Origin: JAAFIP01 sp963775085
GTDB taxonomy: Bacteria; Pseudomonadota; Gammaproteobacteria; Burkholderiales; Burkholderiaceae_C
NCBI GenBank assembly: GCA_963775085.1
Contig: CAVZHO010000019.1
Coordinates: 62,001 to 126,000, forward strand
Direction: 5' to 3'
DNA length: 64,000 nt
Positions within the stretch are counted from its first letter, which is position 1, and every line of letters begins with the position of its first letter. Under the pieces are notes generated by a model. The model had not been told where the DNA came from, searched no databases, and worked only from the letters and a program-made list of their open reading frames with translations. Both the position numbers and the translations under genes were made by a program. This document shows, piece after piece, positions 33,967 through 42,994 of the stretch.

Positions 33967-36936
33967 TCAAGCCGAATTGGCATTGACAATGGCCTGCAAC
34001 GCCAGGATGGTGTTTACCGCCGAGCCCGCATCGGCCGATTCGACGATGGCCTGCAAGATCGCGTTGGTCTCGGTGGCGGTATTGGCCAGCGAGGTGTTCA
34101 CCCCCAGCAGCCCCAGGTCAGCCATGCTGAGGCTGCCCGCTGGAATGGCGCTCCCCGTGGGCAGCTTGGCCAGGTTCATGACCCTGTCCACCACAGCGCC
34201 CAGAGCGTTGACCTCGCTCACCGTATCCACGCTGGTGCTGGTCAAGCCAGCTACCGCCTCATCCAGCAAAGCCAGCGCCGCCGAGGCCAGGTCCGTGCCG
34301 GTGGCAATCCCGCCCGAGGCCAGGCCAATGCTGGCCCCGATCGCCACAAAATCATTGGCCGTAGGGTTGACCCCTGGGGTGGCATCGCTGGTAGCCCCAT
34401 TGGCCTCAGCCAGAATCTTGTTGTAGGCATCCACCGTCGCCTGCACCCGAAATGGGCTGTCCAGATTGGGGGAACTCAGGGCATCGATGGCGCTGTTGAT
34501 GACCGCCAGGTTGCCCGCATCCACCCCGGTGACCCCCAGACCGACATAATCCGCCAGCACCGGCGCGGGACTGGCACTGCTGGAAGCAGCATAGTTCTGA
34601 ATAGCCGTCAGGCCCTGTGCGGCCGCAGTGGCCGCGCCGGTGACGACCGTCTGCAATTCCTGTACCGTATCGACCAGCAAGCCGCTGTCGGCGGTGGCGG
34701 CGATGGCGTTTTGCAGGGCTAACAGGTTATTGACGGTGACCCCCGCAATGCCCAGTGTGGCCAGTTGCACCGCCGTCGGCGCAATCCCCCCGGCCGCACC
34801 CGTCATCACCGCGTTGGCTGCAGCAGCGATATCGTTGATCTCGGTGACGCTGTCGACGGAAATGGTGGTCAGCCTTGCGATGGCATCATCGAGCAAAGAC
34901 AGGTTCACGGGATTGGTAGCGGCCGCTCCAATGCTGGCTCCAATCAAGGCGAATTGCGCTGCCGTGGGGTTGACCGTGGGGGTAGCATCCGCCGCGTTGC
35001 CATTGGCCTCGGCCAGGATCACGGCGTAGGCATCCACCACGGCCTGCAGCTCAGCCTTGGTATCCACCCCAGCAGCGGCATTGGCATCGACCGCGCTGTT
35101 GATGGCGGCCAGGTTGGCGGCGGTTACCCCGGTAATGCCTGCGGCGGTGTACTGCGCCAGAATGGGGGTGGCCTGGGTCTTGTCCTCGGCAAAGTTGACA
35201 ATGGTGGCCACTGCCGTGACCAAAGCGTTTAACTCGGCAAAGGTGTCGACACTGGCCTGTCCGCCCGCCGAGGCCAGCGCATTGTTGATGGCGGCCAGGT
35301 TGGTGGCGGTGACCGCTCCCGCGCCGCTGGTGGGCAGGCCCAGCAGGGCGTAGTCGGCCACCGTCAGGGTGGCAGGGGTGCCAGCGGCGCTGTTCATGAC
35401 CTTGTCAACCACGGCGGCAATGGCATTGATCTCGGCCACCGTGTCCACAGCCGTGGTGGTCAGGTTGCCCACGATCTCGTTGAGAAGACGCAGCGCGGCC
35501 GCGTTGCTGGCAGCCAGGCCCACACTGGCTCCCAGGGCTGCGTACTGCGCCGCCGTGGGATTGACCCCGGGGGTGGCATCGAGGGCCACGCCATTGGCCT
35601 CCGCCAAGATCACGGCGTAGGCATCGACCACCGCCTGCAGCTCGGCCTTGGTATCCACCCCACCGGCGGCATTGGCATCGACCGCGCTGTTGATGGCGGC
35701 CAGGTTGGCAGCGTTCACCCCGGTAATGCCTGCGGCGGTGTACTGCGCCAGGGTCGGCACCGCCTGGGTCTTGTCCTCGGCAAAGTTGACGATGGTGGCC
35801 ACCGCCGTGACCAAGGCGTTTAACTCGGCAAAGGTGTCGACACTGGCCTGGCCGCCCGCCGAGGCCAGCGTATTGTTGATGGCGGCCAGATTGGCGGCGG
35901 TCACCGCCCCCGAGCCACTGGTGGTCAGGCCCAGCAGGGCGTAGTCGGCCACCGTCAGCGGGGCCGGTGTGCCAGCGGCGCTGTTCATCACCTTGTCGAC
36001 CACCGCTGCAATGGCATTGATCTCGGCCACCGTGTCCACAGCCGTGCTGGTCAGATTAGCCAGCACATCGTTGAGCAGGCCCAGCGCGGTGGTATTGGTG
36101 GCTGCCAGGCCGACGCTGGCGCCGATGGCGGCGTAGTCGCTGGCCAAAGGGTTGCTGCCGGGGCTGGTATCGGCCGCGCTGCCATTGGCTTCGGCCAGGA
36201 TCTTGGTATAGGCATCGACCACGGTTTGCAGCTTGGCCTTGCTGTCCACATTGGTGGCGGCCAGGGCATCGACCGCATTGTTGATGGCTGCCAGGTTGGT
36301 ATCGGTCACGCCTCTGATGCCGATGTCGGTGTAGTCGGTGACGCTGGGGGCGGGCTTGGTGCCGTCCGCCGCATAGGCGCTGACTTTGGCTATGGCCGTG
36401 TTGGTGGCGGCTTCTGCGCCGCCACCGGAACCACCACCACCACCACCGCTACCGGCCAATGCAAGCGCACCGCCCAGGCCGACCAGGGCCCACATCGTGG
36501 TGTCCATACCCTCACTGGCCAGACTGGCTTGGGCCACAGGTGCGCTGGCACCGGTGCCGGGCACCCCCGTCGTTGGGGTGGCTGAACTGGCCGCACTGGT
36601 CGCGCTGGCGGGCGCGGTGACGCTGGTCAGGTCATAGACGGCTTGGCCGCCTTCGGCCAGGTTGCCAGCAATCGGGGCGGGAGGATAGTCAAAGTAGCCC
36701 TCAATAATCAGATCAGGCGCATCGGGGTTGCCCTTGCCGATGGCGATGTGCAGGCTTTTACCCACCCGTTTGGCGGCAATCTTGCTGGGGCCGGTGTTCT
36801 CCAGCATGTCGCTCAGCAGATAGGTGACATCGGGCTGAGCCTGGATCACCACGGCATCGCGGCCCAAGCCCTCGGTGACTTGCTTGCGCGAGAGCGTGCG
36901 CCCGCCTTTGATGATTCTGATGGTATGGGTTGCCAT
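33967..36936 (-). CDS. Large repetitive surface/secreted protein of type I secretion operon
   Basis: 989 residues from ATG 36936. Residues 1-100 resemble the N-terminal segment of LapA/BapA-type adhesins (TIRIIKGGRTLSRKQ, and YLLSDMLENTGPSKIAAKRV). A hydrophobic Gly-rich stretch follows (WALVGLGGALALAGSGGG, ~150-175). The rest is tandem repeats of ~197 residues, each of about three 60-66 residue modules (YTAAGITGVNAANLAAINSA; GASVGLA; VDTFAELNALVTAVATIV). No RTX nonapeptides are visible and the C-terminus (LQAIVNANSA) lacks an obvious secretion tail. It is first in the operon with TolC, ABC and HlyD, so it is the likely substrate. Function beyond this is not shown. Confidence 0.8.
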   Translation of the reverse strand: MATHTIRIIKGGRTLSRKQVTEGLGRDAVVIQAQPDVTYLLSDMLENTGPSKIAAKRVGKSLHIAIGKGNPDAPDLIIEGYFDYPPAPIAGNLAEGGQAVYDLTSVTAPASATSAASSATPTTGVPGTGASAPVAQASLASEGMDTTMWALVGLGGALALAGSGGGGGGSGGGAEAATNTAIAKVSAYAADGTKPAPSVTDYTDIGIRGVTDTNLAAINNAVDALAATNVDSKAKLQTVVDAYTKILAEANGSAADTSPGSNPLASDYAAIGASVGLAATNTTALGLLNDVLANLTSTAVDTVAEINAIAAVVDKVMNSAAGTPAPLTVADYALLGLTTSGSGAVTAANLAAINNTLASAGGQASVDTFAELNALVTAVATIVNFAEDKTQAVPTLAQYTAAGITGVNAANLAAINSAVDANAAGGVDTKAELQAVVDAYAVILAEANGVALDATPGVNPTAAQYAALGASVGLAASNAAALRLLNEIVGNLTTTAVDTVAEINAIAAVVDKVMNSAAGTPATLTVADYALLGLPTSGAGAVTATNLAAINNALASAGGQASVDTFAELNALVTAVATIVNFAEDKTQATPILAQYTAAGITGVTAANLAAINSAVDANAAAGVDTKAELQAVVDAYAVILAEANGNAADATPTVNPTAAQFALIGASIGAAATNPVNLSLLDDAIARLTTISVDSVTEINDIAAAANAVMTGAAGGIAPTAVQLATLGIAGVTVNNLLALQNAIAATADSGLLVDTVQELQTVVTGAATAAAQGLTAIQNYAASSSASPAPVLADYVGLGVTGVDAGNLAVINSAIDALSSPNLDSPFRVQATVDAYNKILAEANGATSDATPGVNPTANDFVAIGASIGLASGGIATGTDLASAALALLDEAVAGLTSTSVDTVSEVNALGAVVDRVMNLAKLPTGSAIPAGSLSMADLGLLGVNTSLANTATETNAILQAIVESADAGSAVNTILALQAIVNANSA
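34403..36380. repeat. 591-bp tandem repeat array within the 989-aa protein gene
   Basis: Recurrence of the segment around GCCTCGGCCAGGATCACGGC at 35003, 35594 and 36185 gives a period of 591 bp (197 codons); a fourth, diverged unit lies at about 34403 (600 bp away). The two middle units are nearly identical. Confidence 0.85.
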
Positions 36937-37065
36937 GTAGAGTCCCTAAAAAGGTTTTTAAAAATACTTAAGCTTAGAGTGAAACAGAAATTGGCTTTGC
37001 CAGCCAACCATCCAATTTCAAACGGTTAGTTTAAATCTAAACGCCGATTAAAAATTCAATCTCAA

Positions 37066-37250
37066 TTACCGGAAAAATTGATCTGCAAACTCTACATCTT
37101 CTTCTGTCAGGCCACCCACAGAAGCCTGGAGCTTGAATCCACTCGTACCGCACTGTGATTAAATCCCGTTGCGCAGTAAACAGCTGTTGCTCCGCATTAA
37201 GCCCATCAACATTTATCCTGGTGCCCAATCGTACACTGAACTTAGAAGTG
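37066..37250 (-). pseudogene. TolC-family C-terminal fragment with frameshift
   Basis: The minus strand encodes SVRLGTRINVDGLNAEQQLF, the conserved TolC C-terminal motif, but no N-terminal part is present upstream. After RYEWI the frame shifts to KLQASVGGLTEEDVEFADQF, ending at TAA 37066. It is a decayed second TolC gene, likely part of the same lost type I system as the truncated ABC gene at 42995. Confidence 0.75.
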
Positions 37251-37371
37251 GCTCGAAACTTTTGGAATCATGCCTGTCGTATTGCGCAACGTCTTTAAAA
37301 TGGAGATTGCCCCAATTGTCCTTACACCACAGCCCGACAATTCTGCGACCTGTTGATCCTGGTTAGGGGCA

Positions 37372-37400
37372 ACCACAGATTCAATCGTGGTGGCTTTTTT
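37372..37400 (+). terminator. Possible rho-independent terminator
   Basis: ACCACAGATTCAATCGTGGT folds with a short loop and is followed by GGC and six T. Weak stem. Confidence 0.3.
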
Positions 37401-37437
37401 CACCGCATTCGCGAAGTTTGACTTCTGGGCGAGTATG

Positions 37438-37469
37438 GTTATACTGACATTTTAATTACTCAGTATAAC
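37438..37469. promoter_or_regulatory. Inverted repeat upstream of the nucleotidyltransferase gene
   Basis: GTTATACTGA (37438-37447) and TCAGTATAAC (37460-37469) are exact 10-bp inverted arms around a 12-bp AT-rich spacer, immediately before the ATG at 37476. It looks like an operator overlapping a promoter. Confidence 0.6.
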
Positions 37470-37475
37470 TTGCCC

Positions 37476-38543
37476 ATGTTCTACACGCCCATCTCTACCG
37501 CAGCCCAAACCGCCTACGCATCACTGAGCAGTGCCAGCCGGTTGGAGGATGTGCGAACCGTCGCTGAGTTGCCGGGGAGTTTTTCCAAAAAAATAGTCAA
37601 GGGACGCGACTATTGGTATTACCAGACCCCGGATCTTACGGGCAAGCAAATGCAGATCTTCCTGGGGTCGGCATCTGATGAACTCACCGCGCTCATAGCG
37701 CAGCATCGCCTGGGGGAAGGTAAAACTGTGCACCTGCGCCAACTCACGCGCCAGGCGATAGCGGCGGGTTGCCTGTCCATTGTCCCTGCGCATGCCAAAA
37801 TTATTCAGCGCATGGCGGATGCGGGTTTCTTTCGGGCCGGAGGAATCCTCGTGGGCACCCATGTGTATATGGCCTACCAGAACTACCTGGGCGTTCGTTG
37901 GCAATCGTCGGCGCAGACCGTGGACTTGGACTTTGCGCACGCGGGGCGTAACGTCTCCGTTGCCATTCCATCCGGTGTCACCATGGATATGGGTAGCGAA
38001 ATCGAAGCCCTCAAGATGGGGTTCGTACCGGTCAAGAGTCTGACCACCTACGTTAAATCGGATGAGCAGGATTTGCAAATCGATTTTGTGACCTGCCTGC
38101 ACCGAGGGGGTAGCACCCCCGTGCTGATCAAGGCGCTGAACGCCACCATGCAGCCTTTGAAATTCATGGAGTTTTCCATGGAGGCCCCGATTCAGATCAC
38201 GCTGCTGGCACAGCGCGGCTCCATCACGGTCAACGCGCCGCCACCGGAAAAGTACGCTTTGCATAAGTTGCTGGTGTATGGCGAAAGGCCGCAAAACATG
38301 CGGGTGAAGGCCACTAAAGACCTGGCCCAGGCGGCATCGCTGATCGACTATCTTGCCAACAATGATTCTGAACTGCTACGCGAGACATGGGAGAAGCTGA
38401 TTGGCCAAGGGCCTGGCTGGCGAAGCCGGGCGATGGAGGGCCTCAAGGCGTTAAAGGAGCAGTACCCTGCTGTGAATACTTCTGCGTTGATCGCCAAGCG
38501 TACTGGGCGATGGAGGCAACTGCGCGCGACTACAGATGGCTAG
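37476..38543 (+). CDS. GSU2403-family nucleotidyltransferase-fold protein
   Basis: 355 residues from ATG 37476 (MFYTPISTAAQTAYASLSSA). The core (MADAGFFRAGGILVGTHVYM, NYLGVRW, QTVDLDFAHAG with a D-x-D pair) matches the GSU2403 family / NTP_transf_8 nucleotidyltransferase fold. Such proteins may be orphan or toxin-like nucleotidyltransferases. No membrane segments. It stands alone on the plus strand between two type I secretion regions with a palindrome right before its start. Function unknown. Confidence 0.8.
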   Translation: MFYTPISTAAQTAYASLSSASRLEDVRTVAELPGSFSKKIVKGRDYWYYQTPDLTGKQMQIFLGSASDELTALIAQHRLGEGKTVHLRQLTRQAIAAGCLSIVPAHAKIIQRMADAGFFRAGGILVGTHVYMAYQNYLGVRWQSSAQTVDLDFAHAGRNVSVAIPSGVTMDMGSEIEALKMGFVPVKSLTTYVKSDEQDLQIDFVTCLHRGGSTPVLIKALNATMQPLKFMEFSMEAPIQITLLAQRGSITVNAPPPEKYALHKLLVYGERPQNMRVKATKDLAQAASLIDYLANNDSELLRETWEKLIGQGPGWRSRAMEGLKALKEQYPAVNTSALIAKRTGRWRQLRATTDG

Positions 38544-38601
38544 CAATGGCTTGTCGGGCTCGGTTAGTCGGTTGGTAACCAAATAAGTAGCCATTTGGCC
38601 C

Positions 38602-38645
38602 CGTAGTCCTTGTGAATAGGACGCAAGCAGCTATGCAATCAGGAG
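38602..38645 (+). repeat. Interspersed 45-bp repeat, copy R5
   Basis: CCGTAGTCCTTGTGAATAGG then ACGCAAGCAGCTATGCAATC. Intergenic, between the nucleotidyltransferase gene and the 826-aa gene. Confidence 0.85.
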
Positions 38646-38728
38646 CATGTCGCTGTCCGCTGCACCCGGGCGCTGTATTCAAGCATTCACCGCAGGTGGG
38701 GTTGCACTGGGCAGATGGTCTATCGGTT

Positions 38729-41209
38729 TCATGCCGCCATTTTCCAGTCCATATCGTTCACAGCACTACTTTCACTACCATTTATGCCTGTAGTCCACGT
38801 GCCCAGGTCGTAAATAGCTATTGAATTTGTAGCGTTTAGCTGCTGACTCATGCACGGCATCGTCGCCTGCGCACGCGCCAGGTCAGAGCCGCCGCCATAA
38901 TCACCATGCGACAGGCTGTTAAGAATCCCCAAGTAGGGCACCACATCACCCACCGCCCCAATGGCATCACTGGCCGCGCCAAATTGCCCATCTAGGGCGG
39001 CTTGGTCTAGCGCTGATACCGGGTTGCTGTACGTCACCCCACCACCGGGCAAATAGGTGGTCGTGCCGTAAAAGCCCTGGTAGCCCAGGCTGCTGGCATA
39101 GGCCCCACCAAACTGGCTGATGACATTAGCCCCGCTCAAAATGATGCCCCCCGTACTGCCCTGCTGGAAGGCCGATCGCAGGCCCCACACACTACTGGCC
39201 AGGCCCAGGCCAGTACTCAGGCCATTGATGACGGGCACCTGCCCGCCGGTGAGGGTGTTGGCCAGCCCAGTGAAGCTGGTGGCAATGGGCAGCCCATTGC
39301 CCGCCGCCGGGCCATGCAGGGCGTTGAGCAAGCTGTTGGCCCCCAGCAAGATGCCCGCCAGATCCAGATTGGCCAGGGCAGATACGTTGTTGGGCTGCTG
39401 AGTGGTGCTGGCCGGCGCGCCCGTGGCGGGGTTGGCCGGGGTGGTGAGGGTGACGCTGGCGGGTACCTCGCCAGTCACCGGGGTGTCTATCGTGCTGCCG
39501 TCGATGGGGTTGACCTGGAGGATGCTGGTGCCGGTGGTCTGCCCGGCTGCGTTGTTGGTCACCACCAGGTACTGGCCGGGGATGGGCTGGCCAAAGGCGG
39601 GGCTGTCGATGTCGGTCTCAAGCACCGGGCTGGTGCTGGTGCTGCCTGTGACTTGGCCTGCGGCGTTGCGGTCGGTGGTGGTGTTGATGCGCGGGTCAGC
39701 GGGGTTGGGGGTGTCTACCGTGCGGCTGGTGCCGTTGGTGGCGGTGGTGAGGATGGATTGGGTGCCGTTGGGGTAGTTTGTCGTAGCGATGCTGCTGCCG
39801 TCGTCGAAGATTTGGCGATTGGTTGTGGATTGCAGCGCGTTGCTGCTGTCGTAAACCTGCACCCGGGTACCGAAGGTTTGTTGATCGATTACGGTTCTGT
39901 TACCCGGCGTATCTGGTGCCGTGTATTCCTGCATTACGATTTGCGATTCAGTTGCAACGATTGAACTGGTCACCTGATTTAACGCGTTGCGCTGCGTCGT
40001 GGTGTTAGTGCCGTTGATGGACTGCTCAAACGTCGTCGTGTTACGGTCAAAATCAGTGCTCACTGTGCGGTTACCGACACCTGCAACAGATTCGGTTTTG
40101 ATAGTAGCAATGCGGCCTTGCTGGTCAATGGCAAGCCTGTCTCCATTATCAAAGTCCACATACACAATATTCCCCTGCCTGTAGGTTTCCGCACGGGTCA
40201 AGTCACGCCCTGCAAGCTGCTCGCGTACTGCGTCAACAACACTGCTTGGCACGCTCGACGAGAGACCGCCACCTAAGCTCGCTTGGGTGCTGCCGCCCAT
40301 TGCAAGTTCAGCCAGATTGCTAGCTACAGCGGTTTCGCTTGGGTCAAAAATATTAGCTGGGTCAAGGCTTGCCAGTCCTTTCAAACCAGTAGGTGTGAGG
40401 CTGTCTTGCGGATCGCGCTGGAAACGGGCTGGGTCACTTAAGCGATTTTGCCGATACAGGCGGTCAGCATTGAGAAGCTGAAGCTCTTGCGGTGTGGGAG
40501 ACAGCATGTATGGGATGCCGGCAGTATTTGACAGCGCGGATTCTTTGCTCCATTCACCCGTGGTTGCGTTGAAGCTCCATCCTCGTATTACGTCGGGGTT
40601 ACGTAGGGCGCTACGTCCATCGTATTGCGCAAATTGATATCCGTTATTTAGAGTGGAGGTGATCGCATTCCAGACTCCCCCAGCAACCACTGCAGAACTC
40701 GGTGCCCATACCATGGCCAGTGCATAACCATAGGGGCCACTAACGGCAATATCCCAATAGGCTTGCGCAAAAAGTTGCTGTGATGCATTACCAGAATCCA
40801 ACATACCACCAATGACAGGCTCTAGCGTCCAGGCGGTTTTGGGTAAACCCTCATTCGCGAACGCTACAGCGTGATAGGTACGAATAGTATCGACAGATAG
40901 CGTCAAGCCTTTGTCACCGATATTGCGATTAAACAGATCTCTACGTACATCCAAATCCGCTTGCATCAATTTGACACCAAATACATTCCACTGTTGCTCA
41001 GTAAATTCAGCAGCTCGGTTGTCTGGCACTGCAGCAGCAGCATGGTTGTTTGCCAGTTGCCCAAAGGGGCCATCGTTACGCACGACTTCTAATGCGCGCG
41101 CAGCATATTTATCACCCAGCGCAGCAAGGTAGCTCCAGTAACGCTCGCGTTGGCCAGCGGCGGCGTAGTTGTTCAATACAGCGATATTGGTTGCGGTAAG
41201 TTGCGGCAT
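38729..41209 (-). CDS. Large putative secreted protein with RHS/YD-like repeats, likely type I substrate
   Basis: 826 residues from ATG 41209. N-terminal ~60 residues (MPQLTATNIAVLNNYAAAG, WSYLAALGDKYAARALEVVR) resemble the start of large type I substrates of Comamonadaceae (recalled). The middle (~380-600) has Asn/Thr/Gly-rich repeats with an RHS/YD flavour (NRTVIDQQTFGTRVQVYDSS). The C-terminus (GLGLASSVWGLRSAFQQGST and a tail ending VNDMDWKMAA) is shared with the 164-aa protein at 41996. The tail is partly encoded by repeat R6. No signal peptide. Its cluster holds a truncated ABC transporter, so secretion may now be lost or use the other system. Confidence 0.7.
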   Translation of the reverse strand: MPQLTATNIAVLNNYAAAGQRERYWSYLAALGDKYAARALEVVRNDGPFGQLANNHAAAAVPDNRAAEFTEQQWNVFGVKLMQADLDVRRDLFNRNIGDKGLTLSVDTIRTYHAVAFANEGLPKTAWTLEPVIGGMLDSGNASQQLFAQAYWDIAVSGPYGYALAMVWAPSSAVVAGGVWNAITSTLNNGYQFAQYDGRSALRNPDVIRGWSFNATTGEWSKESALSNTAGIPYMLSPTPQELQLLNADRLYRQNRLSDPARFQRDPQDSLTPTGLKGLASLDPANIFDPSETAVASNLAELAMGGSTQASLGGGLSSSVPSSVVDAVREQLAGRDLTRAETYRQGNIVYVDFDNGDRLAIDQQGRIATIKTESVAGVGNRTVSTDFDRNTTTFEQSINGTNTTTQRNALNQVTSSIVATESQIVMQEYTAPDTPGNRTVIDQQTFGTRVQVYDSSNALQSTTNRQIFDDGSSIATTNYPNGTQSILTTATNGTSRTVDTPNPADPRINTTTDRNAAGQVTGSTSTSPVLETDIDSPAFGQPIPGQYLVVTNNAAGQTTGTSILQVNPIDGSTIDTPVTGEVPASVTLTTPANPATGAPASTTQQPNNVSALANLDLAGILLGANSLLNALHGPAAGNGLPIATSFTGLANTLTGGQVPVINGLSTGLGLASSVWGLRSAFQQGSTGGIILSGANVISQFGGAYASSLGYQGFYGTTTYLPGGGVTYSNPVSALDQAALDGQFGAASDAIGAVGDVVPYLGILNSLSHGDYGGGSDLARAQATMPCMSQQLNATNSIAIYDLGTWTTGINGSESSAVNDMDWKMAA
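38790..38833 (+). repeat. Interspersed 45-bp repeat, copy R6 (tail of 826-aa protein)
   Basis: TGTAGTCCACGTGCCCAGGT then CGTAAATAGCTATTGAATTTG then TAGC. Read on the minus strand it encodes ATNSIAIYDLGTWTTG. Confidence 0.85.
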
Positions 41210-41219
41210 AGTATTGTCT

Positions 41220-41999
41220 TTAGGGTTTGGTTTGAATAAAGGAGATGAGTAACGCGTTGATGCGCTGCTGTAGATCGCGCCAGTCTTTGTTGTACTCGCG
41301 GGGATAGTGAATCGTTACGAGTGCATTAAGTTCAGACAGCAAATAGGTTTGTGAACAACCGGGTCGTCGCCCACTGAGTGTTTGCTTATCGAGGTCAGGA
41401 ATCTCATCAGAAGTGCAGACCATAATGGTTTTGATACTGGCATCTGCGTTTCGCTCGACCAAAATTTCATCCCTTAAGCTAGCGTCAACTGTTGGACAGG
41501 TTGTGGCATCAATGGTATGCCGTTCAAGATCAAACCGTTGCGTAAGCGCCTTAGTACGTATGCAGGGGCGACTCAAGGTATCAAACCGACCACCCAATAC
41601 TCGCTGCAATCGCTCATGTCGTTCATTGACTACGACAGCGTAATTTGATTTGATCGAAAAACTAAGCTGTTTGAGCAACGCAGTAGGATACACAAACGAT
41701 TCATTGTTCTCCTTGCTACGTGGTTGCAAGGAGATCGCTTCCGCCGTGAAGTACAAATCCGCTTCAACGGGTTTGCGTGCTAAGCCCCCGACGATGTCGT
41801 AGTCAATGTAGCCCTTAGGTATTTTGAGCGTAACGATGTCTTCAGGGCTATTGCGGTAGTAATTGAGCGTGTGTTCGCCTGCAAGCCTGTCTTCTATTTG
41901 GGCATTAGTGCAGCCACTGGCTAGGAGTAAGAAAAGACAGGTGCTGGGCCATCGCAGTTTTAAAAACAGCTTGCGCAGTAGTTGAATCAAATTTTTCAT
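41220..41999 (-). CDS. Hypothetical lipoprotein in the second type I secretion cluster
   Basis: 259 residues from ATG 41999, overlapping the preceding gene's stop as ATGA. The N-terminus is a lipoprotein signal: positive residues, LFLKLRWPSTCLFLLLASGC with lipobox ASGC. No known domain is recognised in the mature part; it is rich in charged residues and has several cysteines (PCIRTK, TTCPT, VCTSDE, PGCSQ). Located between the 164-aa and 826-aa genes in one operon. Role unknown; lipoproteins in such clusters may protect the cell or help secretion, but this is inference. Confidence 0.7.
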   Translation of the reverse strand: MKNLIQLLRKLFLKLRWPSTCLFLLLASGCTNAQIEDRLAGEHTLNYYRNSPEDIVTLKIPKGYIDYDIVGGLARKPVEADLYFTAEAISLQPRSKENNESFVYPTALLKQLSFSIKSNYAVVVNERHERLQRVLGGRFDTLSRPCIRTKALTQRFDLERHTIDATTCPTVDASLRDEILVERNADASIKTIMVCTSDEIPDLDKQTLSGRRPGCSQTYLLSELNALVTIHYPREYNKDWRDLQQRINALLISFIQTKP

Positions 42000-42490
42000 G
42001 CTGCGATTCTCCAATCAGTATCGTTTGCAGCTCTTGCTTGAGAGTAATTTAAGTCTGTAGCCCAATAAAATATAGCGTAAGCAGCTATGGAATCAATAGT
42101 GTTCAGCAGCTCACCAGAGCCACCGCCCTGGAAGGCCGTATGCAGCCCGTACACGCTGCCCAGGCCACTGATGACGCTGTTGGCCCCTTGCAGGTTGGGC
42201 GGTTGCCCGCCCAGGGTGTAGACCAGGTTAAAGCCGTGGGACAAGGGCACCGGCTGGCCACCCCGGATGGCTCCCAGGAAGGCGTTGAGGGCGTTGAGGT
42301 CTTCGAGAGGCTGTAGATTCGCTTTTTCTTTGCCATTTAACCCCGTAGTCCACGTCCCTTGGACGTAAGCAGCTATAAAATTAGTAGTTCCTAGCGGCTG
42401 ATCAAAGCGCTTGCCGATGCCGATGCCCAGCGGGTCGGGCTGTCTCGCGGCGGGGTCGCTGCTCAGCGGTGCAATCATCTGAATAGTCAT
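41996..42490 (-). CDS. Small protein with C-terminal region shared with the 826-aa protein
   Basis: 164 residues from ATG 42490, overlapping the GNAT stop as ATGA. Residues 36-50 are encoded by repeat R8 (TNFIAAYVQGTWTTG) and the last 34 by repeat R7 plus unique sequence ending ANDTDWRIAA. Region ~80-140 (LNAFLGAIRGGQPVPLS, GLGSVYGLHTAFQGGGS) aligns with ~650-720 of the 826-aa protein. It looks like a stand-alone copy of that protein's C-terminus. No known domain, signal or membrane segment. It may be a truncated paralogue. Confidence 0.65.
   Translation of the reverse strand: MTIQMIAPLSSDPAARQPDPLGIGIGKRFDQPLGTTNFIAAYVQGTWTTGLNGKEKANLQPLEDLNALNAFLGAIRGGQPVPLSHGFNLVYTLGGQPPNLQGANSVISGLGSVYGLHTAFQGGGSGELLNTIDSIAAYAIFYWATDLNYSQARAANDTDWRIAA
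42055..42100 (+). repeat. Interspersed 45-bp repeat, copy R7 (C-terminus of 164-aa protein)
   Basis: CTGTAGCCCAATAAAATATA then GCGTAAGCAGCTATGGAATC. Subfamily with CCCAATAAAATATAGCG in place of the GTCC...GGACG half. Read on the minus strand it encodes DSIAAYAIFYWATDL. Confidence 0.85.
42343..42390 (+). repeat. Interspersed 45-bp repeat, copy R8 (inside 164-aa protein)
   Basis: CGTAGTCCACGTCCCTTGG then ACGTAAGCAGCTATAAAATT then AGTAG. Encodes TNFIAAYVQGTWTTG on the minus strand; the best-preserved copy in the window. Confidence 0.9.
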
Positions 42491-42969
42491 AAGCTGCCTT
42501 TCACGTAGTTTTCACCTACGTTGGTATACCCTAGCTTGGTAGCAAACTGCCCTAGCAGGGCTAGCTCGGCAGCGCTGTCTGCACTGTTGATGCCAAAGTT
42601 GATCTCGGCCACCTTGCGGTTGGCGCACCACTGTTCAAAGGCTTTGATCAGGCGCACGCCCCAGCCGCCCATGCGCTTTTCGGGCAGCACGTCGTAGTGC
42701 ATGATGCTGGCGGTGAGTTGTTCGCTAAAAATGTGCTTTTCCAGCACGGCCAGTAGGCCACCGGCTAGGGTGCCTTGGCTATCGCAGGCGACTAAAAACA
42801 CATATTTTTGCTGGCCTTGGCTGTGGCTGTTAGCTAGCACTTGCGTGAGCGATGCGGCGACTTTGTCGGGCTGGTAGTCAAACGTTTTAAACCGCGTGAG
42901 CTGGTGCATGCGGCTGCCCAGCGCTACCATGGCGGGTATGTCTTGGGCGGTGGCAAAGCGGATGGGCAT
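42487..42969 (-). CDS. GNAT-family acetyltransferase in second type I cluster
   Basis: 160 residues from ATG 42969. GNAT fold: N-terminal helix ALGSRMHQLTRFKTF, then a central strand with KRMGGWGVRLIKAFEQW (acetyl-CoA pyrophosphate loop, R/Q-x-x-G-x-G/A form MGGWGVRL). It precedes the putative cargo genes, with stop/start overlap ATGA. The ABC fragment is upstream on the same strand. HlyC-type toxin acyltransferases are GNAT-like folds, so modification of the cargo is conceivable but sequence similarity to HlyC is not apparent. Confidence 0.75.
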   Translation of the reverse strand: MPIRFATAQDIPAMVALGSRMHQLTRFKTFDYQPDKVAASLTQVLANSHSQGQQKYVFLVACDSQGTLAGGLLAVLEKHIFSEQLTASIMHYDVLPEKRMGGWGVRLIKAFEQWCANRKVAEINFGINSADSAAELALLGQFATKLGYTNVGENYVKGSL

Positions 42970-42994
42970 GGGGTAGGGCGTTGGTTGAGGGGGT

